NCBI GenBank assembly: GCA_038503065.1 | Contig: JBCAMK010000002.1 | Coordinates: 434,001-498,000 of the forward strand | Direction: 5' to 3' | From: Paragyromitra xinjiangensis | Lineage: Eukaryota > Ascomycota > Pezizomycetes > Pezizales > Discinaceae | Length of the DNA: 64,000 nt | Shown here: positions 1 through 11,200 of the stretch, in pieces | Numbering within the stretch: position 1 is the stretch's first letter | How the letters are laid out: the number at the start of each line of letters is the position of its first letter | Translations under genes and position numbers: made by a program | The notes under the pieces: generated by a model | What the model was told of the DNA's origin: nothing | Database searches by the model: none | What the model saw: the letters and a program-made list of their open reading frames with translations, nothing else

Positions 1-1185
1 TCTCTAGGATTCTACACTGATCACCACTAAATCTGGTAACAAGTTTGCCAAAACCGCAGACGACTGGCAATGGTGGCATGCTTCGGTCCCCGAGAAGCTG
101 AAAGAGCTACACAGTGGAGGGTTCTACACCTACATGAAATTCTGGTTCCTCGAGTCCTAGCTAACTTTTTCATAGATACAACATAGTTCTCTTCACCAAC
201 CAAGCTGGCATCCCAGACCCGACCAAAGAGTCTCCACGCCTGAGCACTTTCAAATCGAAGGTTGCAGCAATCTTCACAACTCTTGACATCCCTGAGATCA
301 TCGTCTATGCCGCAACCGCAAATGATAAGTACCGAAAACCAAGACCTGGCATGTGGGAGGAATGTCTGGACGACTTCGACCTCGATGCTCATGATGGAGA
401 GAGACTCGATTTAAGTGGGAGCTATTTGGTAGGAGATGCAGCCGGCAGAGCAGGTGACTTTTCGGACACAGATAGAAATTGGGCTCTAAATATTGGACTG
501 GGCTTTCATACACCTGAGGAATTCTTCCTGGGAGAGGCTCCGAAGGCTATGGAACACAAGTTTAACCCATTGCAATACACAGTAACTACAACCACTGTCA
601 CGACCACGAAAACTACAGTATTCACCAAATCTACTGCCAACAAAGAAGTCGTTCTCTTTGTTGGTTCCCCGGGCGCTGGTAAATCCACCTTCTATTGGCG
701 TCACCTCAAGCCCCTCGGTTATAAGCGTGTCAACCAAGACATCCTCAAGACTAAGCCTAAGTGTTTCGCCGCCGCCAATGGGTGGCTGAAAGAAGGTAAA
801 AGTGTGGTTATCGACAATACCAACGCTGACCGCACCACTCGCAACGCCTGGGTTAAACTTGCGAAGGAACATAAAGTGCCAATTCGGTGTCTCTACTTTA
901 CGTCCCCGGAAGAATTGTGTATGCATAATGCTGCGGTGCGGGCATTTGGCGGAGATGTAGTCAATCCAGAGAATAGGGAGATGTTACCGGGGATTGCGTT
1001 TAGAGGGTTTAAATCACGATTTGAGGAGCCAGCAGAAGAAGAGGGGTTTGCAGGGCTGACTAAGGTTGAGTTTAAGGTTTGTTTCCCATTCTACTTGTTT
1101 GTGGAATGGTTGCTAATATGCTGGGGGAATTTAGTGGGAAGGTGACGATAAGGAGCGGAAGATTTGGAATAGGTTTTGGACTTAG
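1..1185 (+). CDS. pnk1: Polynucleotide kinase 3'-phosphatase (5' end outside the window)
   Basis: Repairs DNA ends by removing 3'-phosphates and phosphorylating 5'-hydroxyls before ligation, in the nucleus. Visible exons are 8-120, 176-1076 and 1135-1185, with introns 121-175 and 1077-1134 and a stop at 1183-1185. The first visible codons read [10 protein letters not shown], the end of the HAD phosphatase motif I, so the first half of that motif lies in an exon to the left. The FTNQAG motif follows at about 190-210. The kinase half has a Walker A loop, GSPGAGKST, near 664-690, then [11 protein letters not shown] near 809-841. The reading ends in [13 protein letters not shown], as is usual for the family C-terminus. 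There is no sign of an N-terminal FHA domain, but that region could be missing. The next gene on the same strand is EXO1. Family assignment is firm; only the start is unknown. Confidence 0.95.
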
Positions 1186-1982
1186 CATGGGGCGAAGTGG
1201 GGATTGGCGTTTGTGGAATTGCGATTGTTTAGAAATAGAGAAGGTCCTTTATAGGGGCTTTGCGCATATGTTCCGACCTATATACTATTAAAGCCCAACC
1301 TATTTACCAACAGGCCCACTTTGAGTATCGTCTGACCCATCTACAAATTGACACGAGAAAATGGCTGATCTTCAAATGGATTTTTTCCGACTATAGTTTA
1401 ACCCCTTCACTAACTAACACTACACCTAACTATCATAGCTTCATTCATCCCCGGTAGATGCCCCCAATTTTTGTTACTTAAACTTTGATTCTCTAATGTA
1501 CTGTATTTTACACCCTTTAGGTGAACTAAATACATGTATATTTGTAGTTAAAAGGAACAGCGAGAGTTCATTGTTATAATCATTATGTTGTAGTAATTTT
1601 TGCAAAGCTCCGTCCCTGTGATAGTGATGATTATGCTTGTAGGGCTACAAGTATGGTTTTGTACCTTGCTTAGAGACATGGAATTCTTTGGATAAGGGCC
1701 TCTTGGAGGCTGGGATTATGGTCCAATTGCTTCCAATGAGCATCACAGATTCGACAGGGGTGGCGAAGACATCTCTGATAAGGTGGTCTTGGCACGCTAA
1801 TGTCCTGCTGTTTACGAGTAAAGTGCACGACGCGTCTATTCAGCTCCATCTCACTTAAGTCGCTCGCAGATGCCCCCTTGTCCCCCCTCTGAGCTCCCAC
1901 AGCTCCATTCATCCAGTATTGGCTCGCGTACGGGCATCTTTAGTGGATCTATACCGGCTCTAGGACATCAGGAGGAGTGAAG
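1186..1982. other. Intergenic, PNKP 3' end to EXO1 promoter
   Basis: About 800 bases with no convincing gene. An 80-codon minus-strand frame at 1670-1912 has no family look and no spliced partner, so I treat it as chance. Confidence 0.6.
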
Positions 1983-4276
1983 ATGGGTATTTCAGGTACA
2001 TAGCTTCTACCTCTGCGTGTTTTTTTCTCGTCTTATACTTACCTTCTCTTTCAGGGCTGTACAAATGGCTCGACTCAATAAAACGTCCCGAACACGTCAA
2101 GAAATATGTTGGCAAGACCCTTGGTGTCGATACCTATAGCTGGCTGCATAAGGGCGCCTTATCGTGTGCCATCGAGCTTGTTAAGGGGACGCCCACGACA
2201 AAATATGTTGACTACTGTGTGGAGCGAGTAAAGATGCTCCAGCACCATGGAATCACTCCCTACCTAGTTTTTGACGGGGACTACCTCCCTAGCAAAGCTG
2301 GCACCGAGGTGGGCAGAGAAGCACGAAGAGAGGAAAGCCGACAGAAGGGATTGGCACTGCTGGACACGAATAAGAGCGCTGCTATGGATATCCTGCAGAA
2401 GGCAGTCGACGTGACACCATTGATGGCTCGCCATGTTATCGAGGCTTGCAAGGTGCTGGATGTCCCGTATGTGGTTGCGCCGTATGAGGCCGATGCGCAG
2501 CTATACTATCTCGAGAAGACCGGGGCGATCGATGGGGTTATATCCGAGGACTCTGATCTCCTCGTTTTTGGCGTCAGGCTTCTCGTCACCAAGATGGGTT
2601 ATCTCGGTGATTGTGTAGAGGTGAATCGTGGCGATTTTACACGATGTAAGGATATTAGTCTTGCGGGGTGGACTGATACGCAGTTTCGCACGATGGCGAT
2701 TCTGAGTGGGTGTGATTATCTGCCTAGCATCAGGGGAATTGGCGTGAAGAAAGCACATACCTATGTACGCAAATATGGGACGGCGGAGAAGATCGTGAGG
2801 TCGATTCGGCTGGACGGGAAGATGAGCGTGCCTGCCGACTATCTCGAGAAATTCAAACAGGCAGAATTGACGTTTCTACATCAACGGGTGTGGTGCCCAA
2901 AGGCAGATATGATGGTTATGTGTACTGAACCCGCGGAACCTCTAACGGGGAAAGCGTTAGTTTTTATTGGGGGGTATGTGTTTCTCCTTCCGTGTGAAAA
3001 CAGAACTAGTCTGACCGTATCGGGTAATAGTGAAGTAGAAACTGAAATAGCTCGCGGAATTGCCCGTGGCGACTTAGACCCGGTGACAAAGAACCCTTTT
3101 GACCTATCCCACATACCTAAACACGTACCCAAGCCGGCATCTAGTACACCTGCCCCTAACGTAAGTTGAATGCTACTGAAATTGACCTGATATTATTTCC
3201 TTTCTAACGTATGCTAATTTTATACACAGCTTAACAAAAAATTTCCCCTCCGACCCACAGAGGCGGGAGAAAAACCAAAAAAGTCTATAGCATCATTTTT
3301 TGGCCCACCTGTTGCAACGCCGCCACCAAGAACACCATTACAAGCAAAATCTGCGAATGTCCAAATCATCCGTAAAGCATTCAGCGCACCTCGTCCAGTC
3401 TCCGCTTCGACGCCGCTTACGAAGAAACGCATGAACACAGAGGAGGCACCCAAGTCGGACGTACCGCTCAAGAAGCCACGACTTTATGGACCCGATGAGA
3501 ATGTCAAAGCCACCGGCGAACGCAGCTCGTTCTTTCAGACTCCGGGTCATACGCAGAGTCGGCGTCCTCTCGGAGATATTTCTAACTTATCCCCGTTTCC
3601 TATTGATAGCATTAAACGACCTTTTAGCACGGCTGCGAAGCTTCCTCCAGTAACGCCAACACCGACGTTGAAAAAGGAACTTGCGGATTTAGAGCGGGCT
3701 ATCAAGGCCTCCCTTGACCCGATTAATGCTGCTGAACCACCTAAAGAAAAAGCCCCGGCGTCTGAGGAAGAACTTTCCGATCTTGAACTTGCTATAAAAG
3801 CGTCGCTTTCGTCCGAATATCTCCCTAGTGATCATATACCTGATAAGGGAGATGATGATGCATCAGTGCAGAAAGTGGCGCGTTCGCTGAAAGCTGATTT
3901 CGTGTTTGAAGCATCGCCGCCCGGGGTGGCGCCAAAGAAGCTAGCCAAGTTTGTTGAAAGGCAGAGGGTCGGCGTGACGATGAAGACCTCAACGGGGGGT
4001 CGTGCACAGTCTAGAACGAACTTTTTGCAACAGTTCCGGAGCGGCGGTGGCAGTGCTACAAACAAAACGCTTGGGAAGACTGCGCAGATTTCACATACGG
4101 TCGACACGGATGAGAATAGCAGCGGGGAGAGTCAAGAAAATGGCCTTGGCGATAGTCAGGACTGGCCAAATCTTGTGGGGCTTGGGGAGAGTCAAGGCAG
4201 TAGTAGTACGAGCCAAAGCCAGTCACAGAAATTTTTGGGAGATGGTGGGTTTTCGAAGTTTATGTTGCGGCGGTGA
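1983..4276 (+). CDS. EXO1: Exonuclease 1 (5'-3' exonuclease/flap nuclease)
   Basis: Nuclear 5'-3' exonuclease of the Rad2/XPG family for mismatch repair, resection of double-strand breaks and flap removal. Exons are 1983-1995, 2055-3160 and 3230-4276 (721 aa). The start gives MGISGLYKWL, the Exo1 N-terminus with the catalytic N-terminal glycine. The XPG-I region carries YEADAQ (about residues 148-153) and SEDSDLL (about 168-174), holding the metal-binding acidic residues. The helix-hairpin-helix region follows (SGCDYLPSIRGIGVKKA). The tail from about residue 374 is unstructured. It holds an SIASFF stretch like a weak PCNA-binding box, ERSSFFQ (about 470-476) like a Mlh1-interaction (MIP) box, two ubiquitin-interacting-like helices (about 523-535 and 552-566) and a cluster of six SQ dipeptides at 672-706, typical of ATM/ATR targets. 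Length fits the family. Only the tail motifs are inference. Confidence 0.96.
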
Positions 4277-4734
4277 TTATTTGGCTTCTGTAGGCATTTT
4301 CTGTCTTTTTTTGATACCCCTTGTATTATGTGTTGTGCATTCAAGGTGGCGTTTATCGTGTATAAATAGATTATCTTGTTTATAGGGATAACGACAACTA
4401 CCTATATGGGCGGGTTTTGTGTTAACTTTTAGGAGGTGTGAGAATTGACGGAAGAGAAATCAAAATACATACGCCCTTTGCAAAAGGGATATAAAATAGA
4501 GAGAAAAAACTATCGATACATAGTCATACGGAATGTTCTTATAAGCTTCAATTAACTAAAGACATGCTCTATCTCTAGGTTTTCGGTTCGGAAAGGTGGG
4601 ATAGGCTACAACCCATGGAACCATTTTTATTGGAAGCTTAACGTTCGTATACAAGTATAGTGATTTTCACATCCTGTCGATCATTGACACAACCGAAGCC
4701 CCTCATTTATGGACTAGAAAAACTACCCACAATA
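4277..4734. other. Intergenic between convergent EXO1 and the minus-strand orphan
   Basis: Both neighbours end here, so it should hold their 3' UTRs. No gene is seen. Confidence 0.6.
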
Positions 4735-5624
4735 CTAGGCACTATCCATATTGGAGAAACTCGCGTAGTCCTCAGCCTTCGATGGATCGTACACTTTTGA
4801 TCTAGGTTTTGCAACCCTACAATCCTCCAACGAACAGACTTGATTGTCTCTGTTTATGCAAATCTTTTTGTTGCACATAGTCGAAGGGCAATGCTTGTGA
4901 CTGAACCAGGAAATAATGGCGGACTCACCGCGCGCACGAATGACGCGCTGATCCATTTCATCTATGATTATGTTTACAAATTAGGATTCCCATTAGGGAG
5001 GTGAAATACGTACCGAGAATGTGCATTTGTTGTTGGTAATAGGCCTCTGCAATTTTCTCTGACTCTTCTGGCAGCTGGGGCTGACATACTGTACTCCGAG
5101 CCAAGAATCCAGAGTTTACTCCGGTACCACCGCAAGTACCTCGGAAAGGTGGGTGTGGTTTCCTAAGTTTGTATTTAGTGTATAAAGGCATATCATCGTA
5201 GGTGTTGCCCGAGGAAAAGTTAATCAATTCAATGTTTCGAAATATTTTTCAATCGATGTACTATCCAAGACCGCTACTACCAGCCGGTCCCAGAAAGAAA
5301 GCCTCCCAGCAATTATAAGCTCTGGATCACGATGCTCTAGCGTTTTGGCAACAAGCTTATTCATCCAGATGATTTCATCATCAGTCATCCTAGGATACTT
5401 CCTCTCGGACTCCTTTCCTCCTTCGGGGTTAGATGTAGTTTTTTATGGACGAGATCATACCATCTAATGGTCTCTTTGACCGCAGCGCAGTGGGAAGTGT
5501 TGAGACGGAAGAATTTGAGCTCGGAGAAATTTGTGTCGCGGTATTCGAGGACGGTTATGGTATCCTCGGTTGGCTTGCGTTCTTCTATCTCGACACGAAT
5601 GTAGTCAACCTTTTCGGTAGACAT
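4735..5624 (-). pseudogene. Unrecognised protein gene with two apparent one-base frameshifts
   Basis: Reads from ATG at 5624 to the stop at 4735 with one clean intron, 4962-5013 (GTACGT..ATAG). The frame moves twice. The first move is at the six-T run 5439-5444 (six A on the coding strand) and the second at the five-T run 5245-5249. In both places one extra A would keep a long open frame, and the total would then be 840 bases, or 279 codons plus stop. No better introns fit: donors and acceptors near both sites are out of phase. The C-terminal part is cysteine-rich (CPSTMCNKKIC, then CSLEDC) and no signal peptide is evident. I do not recognise the family. It may be a recent pseudogene, a polymorphic null allele or two sequencing errors in homopolymers; the intact genes around it argue somewhat against general read error. 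Confidence 0.55.
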
Positions 5625-6597
5625 GGTTGGAGATTGGAAGGTGATTGTAAAGCTATGTAGGTGTATAGATGATTTCTTGGGGGAAGGAGTTCAGATAATG
5701 GAGAGAACACAGGTACAATAGATTGGGCACCGGATCTGTATTATCACAAGACGTCCTGATGACCATTGAGGCGGACAGCTGCTAGTTGGGGCAATTGTTA
5801 GGTTATGGCTAGTCTATCTTCTGCGGGGAGAGGAATAGTCGATAGCCAGATATTATAAGTCAAATTTGTTAGGATAATAGTTCTATTTCAATCATTCTAG
5901 GGAAAGCTTTTAGTTGGTTAGTACAACCACCTGCGATGTTTCTGGGTATTGGGGTCGAGTGATGCATAGTGATGCACCCCGAGACCATATGAAAAACTAC
6001 GTGTAGTAGATGTCTACGTATAAGAAACTGGAATCGGGGTTCATGATAGGGTTCTTAGGTTCGTGATACCAATTCTCCGGCTGGGCGTAATGCCTTTGAT
6101 AATGTCTAGTATCTCGTGGCTAATTACTGCTAGCTTAACCGTAATATTGGTTAATATTTGTATATATTCGGTATCTAAGATCTAACTTTGGTATTTTCCT
6201 AGTTCACTGCAAATTCATCCTTTCTCTGCATTTTAGGGGGTTGATTCGGTTGATTCGGCACCTTTTGTGGTATCGTGTGGGGTCCGATATGTACGGAGTT
6301 GCAGTGCGGCCCTTTGATGCTGCAACTAATCCGAGAAACAAAAATATCGCAATTTGATAGGGAAGCGGGGTATCATTCTCTTCATAATCCATTGAAAATC
6401 ATTAATGCCGGAAACGTGCTTTCTAAGCGCCAATGCTTACCCCACAGGGGCTTTCGATGACGTAATTCAACTTCTTGCAGCCATTCTCGCGACCACATAT
6501 TCCGAGCTCCCTGTTTCACTCTCAAATGAATCTATTCAGAACCAGCATTACCAAGGCAAATCTATCATCTATTTTTCGTCCATTACAGTTTAGAACA
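5625..6597. other. Intergenic, divergent region before glyoxalase II
   Basis: AT-rich, with only short chance reading frames. It should hold promoters of the minus-strand orphan and of glyoxalase II. Confidence 0.6.
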
Positions 6598-7739
6598 ATG
6601 CGTATCAAATCAATCCCTATGTGTTGGTGACCTGACTCCTTGGCCATTAAGTTGATGCTAAACATGTCAAAGGGACCGGAAGCCATGATAACTACGCTTA
6701 TCTGGTTATCGATGACAAGACGAAGGATGCTATGATTGTAGATCCGGCGAATCCTCCCGAGTATGCCATTTTGTACTCTTGGAATGTGTATATACCTAAA
6801 TAGCGGGTCTCAATCTGACATTGTGTACCATCTACAGAGTCTTGCCGTTCCTCCAGAAGGAGCTGGCTGAGAAAAATATCAACCTTAAGGCGATCATAAA
6901 CACTCACCAGTAAGTTGTCGTTGTCGAGCTCAACTCTATGACAGGGGCTGATTGAATCGAGTAAGCCACTATGATCACGCTGGGGGAAACAAAGAATTGG
7001 TAAGTCCCTGACCGCCATCTTCGTGAGAACGGATTGCTCACAGCCTTGCAGTTGAAAGAATATGAAGGAATTCCAATTCTGGGCGGGAAAGACTGTGAGT
7101 TAGTCTCGCATGTATTGAAGAATGGCGAAACTTTCAAGATCGGTGATGGTATAACTGTCAAGTCGCTTCACACACCATGTCATACTCAAGATAGCATTTG
7201 CTACTTCATGGAAGATGGAGATGATAGGGCTGTTTTTACCGGAGATACTTTGTTCATTGCGGGTTGTGGCCGTTTTTTTGAGGGTACTCCGGAGGAGATG
7301 CATAAAGCATTGAACAAAACGCTGGCTGCGCTACCGGACGATACAAAGGTTTATCCGGGGCATGAATATACAAAGTCCAACATTAAGTTTGGGCAATCTG
7401 TCCTTAACACGGCCCCGGTTCAGAATTTGGTAAAGTTCTGCGCGGAGAACGCGGAGACGCAAGGAAAATTTACTATTGGCGATGAGAAAGTACGTTGAAC
7501 GATCCCGGATTGTGGAAGGTTAAATGGTGCGGCGGCTGACGTTTTGGTAGCAACATAACGTGTTTATGCGAGTTGATGTTAGTATTCTCTCGCGCTGGCT
7601 GGGCTTGCCTGCGTATAATATTGTTAGATCTTTTTGGTTAATGATGTGATAGGATCCTGCTATTCAACAAGCCACGGGCTCGACCGACCCCGTTGAGGTT
7701 ATGAAGAAGCTTCGTGAGATGAAGAATAGTTTCAAGTAA
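6598..7739 (+). CDS. GLO2: Hydroxyacylglutathione hydrolase (glyoxalase II)
   Basis: Metallo-beta-lactamase-fold thioesterase that splits S-lactoylglutathione to D-lactate and glutathione, the second step of methylglyoxal detoxification. Seven exons join in phase: 6598-6622, 6673-6760, 6838-6909, 6966-6999, 7052-7489, 7551-7577 and 7653-7739 (256 aa, normal for the family). The N-terminus reads MRIKSIPMWTG. The metal site THHHYDH (residues 60-66) is assembled across the 6910-6965 intron. Later ligand motifs are HTPCHT, FTGDTLF and PGHEYT. The sixth exon is only 27 bases and encodes QHNVFMRVD; it carries the conserved HNVFMR signature that helps bind glutathione. The protein ends REMKNSFK. No targeting peptide is seen, so it is probably cytosolic. 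Confidence 0.95.
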
Positions 7740-7912
7740 TCGGATTCTCATGTTTGTTTTTTGAGTCCATACTTTCGTCCTCTAATTATTTGTGGCATAC
7801 GCATAGTCCTACAAAGTCTGCGCTGTAAAACTGCTTAGGATGATGGCTTTTGGTAGTTGATAATTTTGTATATCTAAGTTGCGCAGAATTGATATGGCAT
7901 ATAAACGGTCAA

Positions 7913-7935
7913 TGACTCAATGACTCAATGACTCG
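7913..7935. promoter_or_regulatory. Three tandem Gcn4/CPC1-type sites ahead of ILS1
   Basis: TGACTCA occurs at 7913-7919 and again at 7921-7927, and TGACTCG at 7929-7935, in an exact 8-base period. TGACTCA is the classic half-palindromic site of Gcn4/CPC1, the activator of general amino acid control. The array lies about 335 bases before the ILS1 start codon, and tRNA synthetase genes are known targets of that regulon. Binding is inferred from motif and position only. Confidence 0.55.
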
Positions 7936-8100
7936 ATCGGTGTGTGGTGCGCTTTTCTGCGCAGTTTGAACTTTTTTTATAAGCAGCTGAGGTGGGGTAT
8001 GTAGGATAATAGCCTCGGGAAAGGTTTCGACCAATAAATTGCGCTAGAACCTCCTTCTGTGAGTTTGTATACTATCGCGATAGAGATTGACTCTTCAGTG

Positions 8101-8118
8101 TAGGGTCAGGGTTAGGGA
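8101..8118 (+). promoter_or_regulatory. Telomere-like TTAGGG motif ahead of ILS1
   Basis: TAGGGTCAGGGTTAGGG lies about 155 bases before the ILS1 ATG. Tbf1-type proteins bind TTAGGG in promoters of translation-related genes in some fungi. Too short and isolated to be a telomere relic. Function is a guess. Confidence 0.3.
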
Positions 8119-8269
8119 TTTCTTTGATGGAGGTTCTGAGTCAACCCCGCGCTGCACAAATATACCCCGCCATCCATTTTAGAAGCCCATCGCAACATCT
8201 CATCGCGACACTCCTACGCAAATCCGCACCTGCAGAAAGCTCAATTCTTTATTTTTTAAAGTAGCTTTC

Positions 8270-11200
8270 ATGGATTTCCCAAAGGAAGAAGAGAGGATCC
8301 TTGAATTCTGGAGGGAAATCGACGCTTTCAGGACCTCAGTCAAGTTGTCCGAGGGCAAGAAACCATATACTTTCTATGACGGACCCCCTTTCTGTACTGG
8401 GTGAGTCACCTTGGGAATTTTAGGTGCTGTTATGAGGTTACTATGCTAATATTTATTTGCTAAAAAAATAGACTGCCTCATTATGGTACAAATAACTGCC
8501 TATGACCGTTCTTTATCTGGTTGCTAACTTGTGTCTTTAAAAGGCCATTTACTTGCCAGTACTATAAAGGATATTGTTCCCCGTTACTGGCATATGAAGG
8601 GTCATTATGTGGAGCGACGGTTTGGCTGGGATACTCACGGTCTTCCAGTCGAGTACGAGATCGACAAAAAGCTTAATATCAAGTCTAAAGACGACGTTAT
8701 GGAGATGGGTATCGAAAAGTACAACGCCGAGTGCCGAGCAATTGTCATGAGGTACTCGACAGAATGGAGGCAAACTATCGATAGGTTGGGTCGCTGGATC
8801 GACTTCGACAATGACTACAAGGTTGGTGGATTTCTGTGTATAGCTGTGGTGGATTTTTGAATCTCTCTTGCTGACCCACGCTAGACCATGTACCCGTCAT
8901 ACATGGAATCCATCTGGTGGGTTTGCAAACAGCTTTTCGACAAAGGGCAAGTCTATTCTGGTTTCCGAGTTATGCCGTATTCTACTGCATGCACTACTCC
9001 CCTCTCGAATTTTGAATCTCAGCAAAACTACAAAGACGTCCAAGATCCTGCGGTAGTTGTCAGTTTTCCGCTCGTTGATGACCCCACAACGGAACTTCTC
9101 GCATGGACGACAACTCCATGGACACTCCCGTCAAACACTGGCATTGCAGCTCATCCAGACTTCGAGTACATCAAGATCAACGACCAAGCCTCGGGAAGGA
9201 ACTACATCCTCCTCGAGTCATGTCTGAAAACATTGTACGGAGAGAAAGGGTTGAAGAAGGCCAAATACACCATCTTAGAGAAAATCAAGGGCAAAGACAT
9301 GCTGGGATGGAAATATGAGCCGCTATTCGACTACTTTTACGAAGATTTTAAGGATTACGGTTTTAAAGTCCTGAATGCCACTTATGTTACGTCAGACAGC
9401 GGAACGGGGTTGGTTCATCAAGCGCCTGCTTTTGGTGAAGAGGATTACAATGTCGCGATGGAGGCTGGTGTAGTCACCGAGAAGAGACCTCCACCAAATC
9501 CAGTTGATGGGTCGGGTATCTTTACTAGTCGAGTTAGGGATTTTGCTGGACTGCACGTTAAGGTAATACATGGAAAAATCTTAGATATGCAAAAGATGAG
9601 CTAAACATTAGTTTGAAGGCTGCAGACAAAGGAATCATCAAACATCTTAAGGAAAAAAAGAGGCTCATTGTCGACGGGCAAATAACTCATAGTTATCCCT
9701 TCTGCTGGCGGTCCGATACGCCTTTGATCTACCGAGCCGTCCCTTCATGGTTTGTTCGTATTCCGAGCATCATCCCGCAGATGCTAAAGAACATTGAAGA
9801 CTCGCATTGGGTTCCGACCACCGTCAAGGAGAATAGATTTGGGAATTGGATCGCAAACGCCAGGGACTGGAACATCTCACGAAACAGGTATTGGGGTACG
9901 CCTCTACCAATCTGGATATCGGATGACGGGGAAGAAATTGTCTGTGTGGGGAGTGTAGCGGAGCTTCAGGAGTTGAGTGGATGTGGAGATCTTCCGGATA
10001 TCCATAGAGAAAAGATCGATCATATCACTATCCCTAGTAGAAAAGGGAAGGGTGTTCTGAAAAGAGTTGAAGAGGTCTTCGATTGTTGGTTCGAGTCTGG
10101 TAGCATGCCTTACGCAAGCAAGCATTATCCTTTCGAGAACAAGGAACAGTTCGAAAACTCCTTCCCGGCGAACTTCATTGCTGAGGGATTGGATCAAACT
10201 CGTGGATGGTTTTACACTCTCCTCGTTCTTGGGACACATCTTTTTGGAGTTTCTCCGTTCCAGAACTGTATCGTCAACGGTATCGTGTTGGCTGAGGATG
10301 GAAAGAAAATGTCAAAGCGCCTAAAGAATTACCCTGACCCCACTTTGGTGATGGATAAGTACGGCTCCGACGCTCTCCGCCTATACCTCATCAACTCTCC
10401 TGTTGTTAGGGCACTTCCATTACGATTCAAGGAGACTGGTGTCAAAGAGGTTGTTGCCAAGGTGCTGTTGCCACTCTGGAACAGCTACAACTTCTTCGAA
10501 CAGCAAGCGCAGCTTTTGAAGAAGTTGACGGGAGCTGACTACAAGTTCAATCCAGAGTCTGGCGGGAGTAATAACGTGATGGACAGGTGGATTCTGGCTA
10601 ACTGCCAGAGCTATTTGAAGTTTGTGAATGAGGAGATGGCAGGTGAGGAGTTTCAAATTGTTTGATTTGGGGTAGGTTTTGATGCTTACTATCTTCTCCC
10701 CAACAGCTTACCGGCTATACACGGTGGTTCCCAGGATGTTGGAAATGATTGATAATACCACAAACTGGTACATTCGGTTCAATAGGAAACGTCTGAAGGG
10801 CGAATATGGAGCTGAAGATACCTTACACGCCTTGAACTCTTTGTTCGAGGTTCTGTTCACGCTCGTGCGTGGCCTAGCTCCATTCACCCCGTTTTTGACG
10901 GATAATATATACCAACGCCTCCGTCCATACATTCCCGAATCATTTCTTCCTGAGGACGCTAGGAGTGTACATTTCTTGAGCTTCCCCGAAGTGAGAGAGG
11001 AACTATTCGACGAGGAGGTTGAGAGGAGATTCGGCCGCATGCAAAAAGTTATTGAACTAGCTCGTGTCTCACGAGAGAGGAAGACGATTGGATTGAAGGT
11101 GGGAAAAATGTGGCTATACTTATTGCTCGAGACACGAACTAACTTTTATCTATAGACTCCTTTGAAAACTCTAGTTGTCATCCACCATGATCAACAATAT

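Larger units (their letters stand above)
7740..8269. other. Intergenic, upstream region of ILS1
   Basis: Holds the 3' end of glyoxalase II and the ILS1 promoter, including the two motif groups listed separately (7913-7935 and 8101-8118). No gene is seen. Confidence 0.6.

Noticed and set aside
1670..1912. 80-codon minus-strand frame upstream of EXO1
   Set aside because: No splice partner, no conserved look, and it overlaps the EXO1 promoter region.
8101..8118. Telomere or subtelomere relic
   Set aside because: Only two or three TTAGGG-like units inside a promoter, between housekeeping genes.
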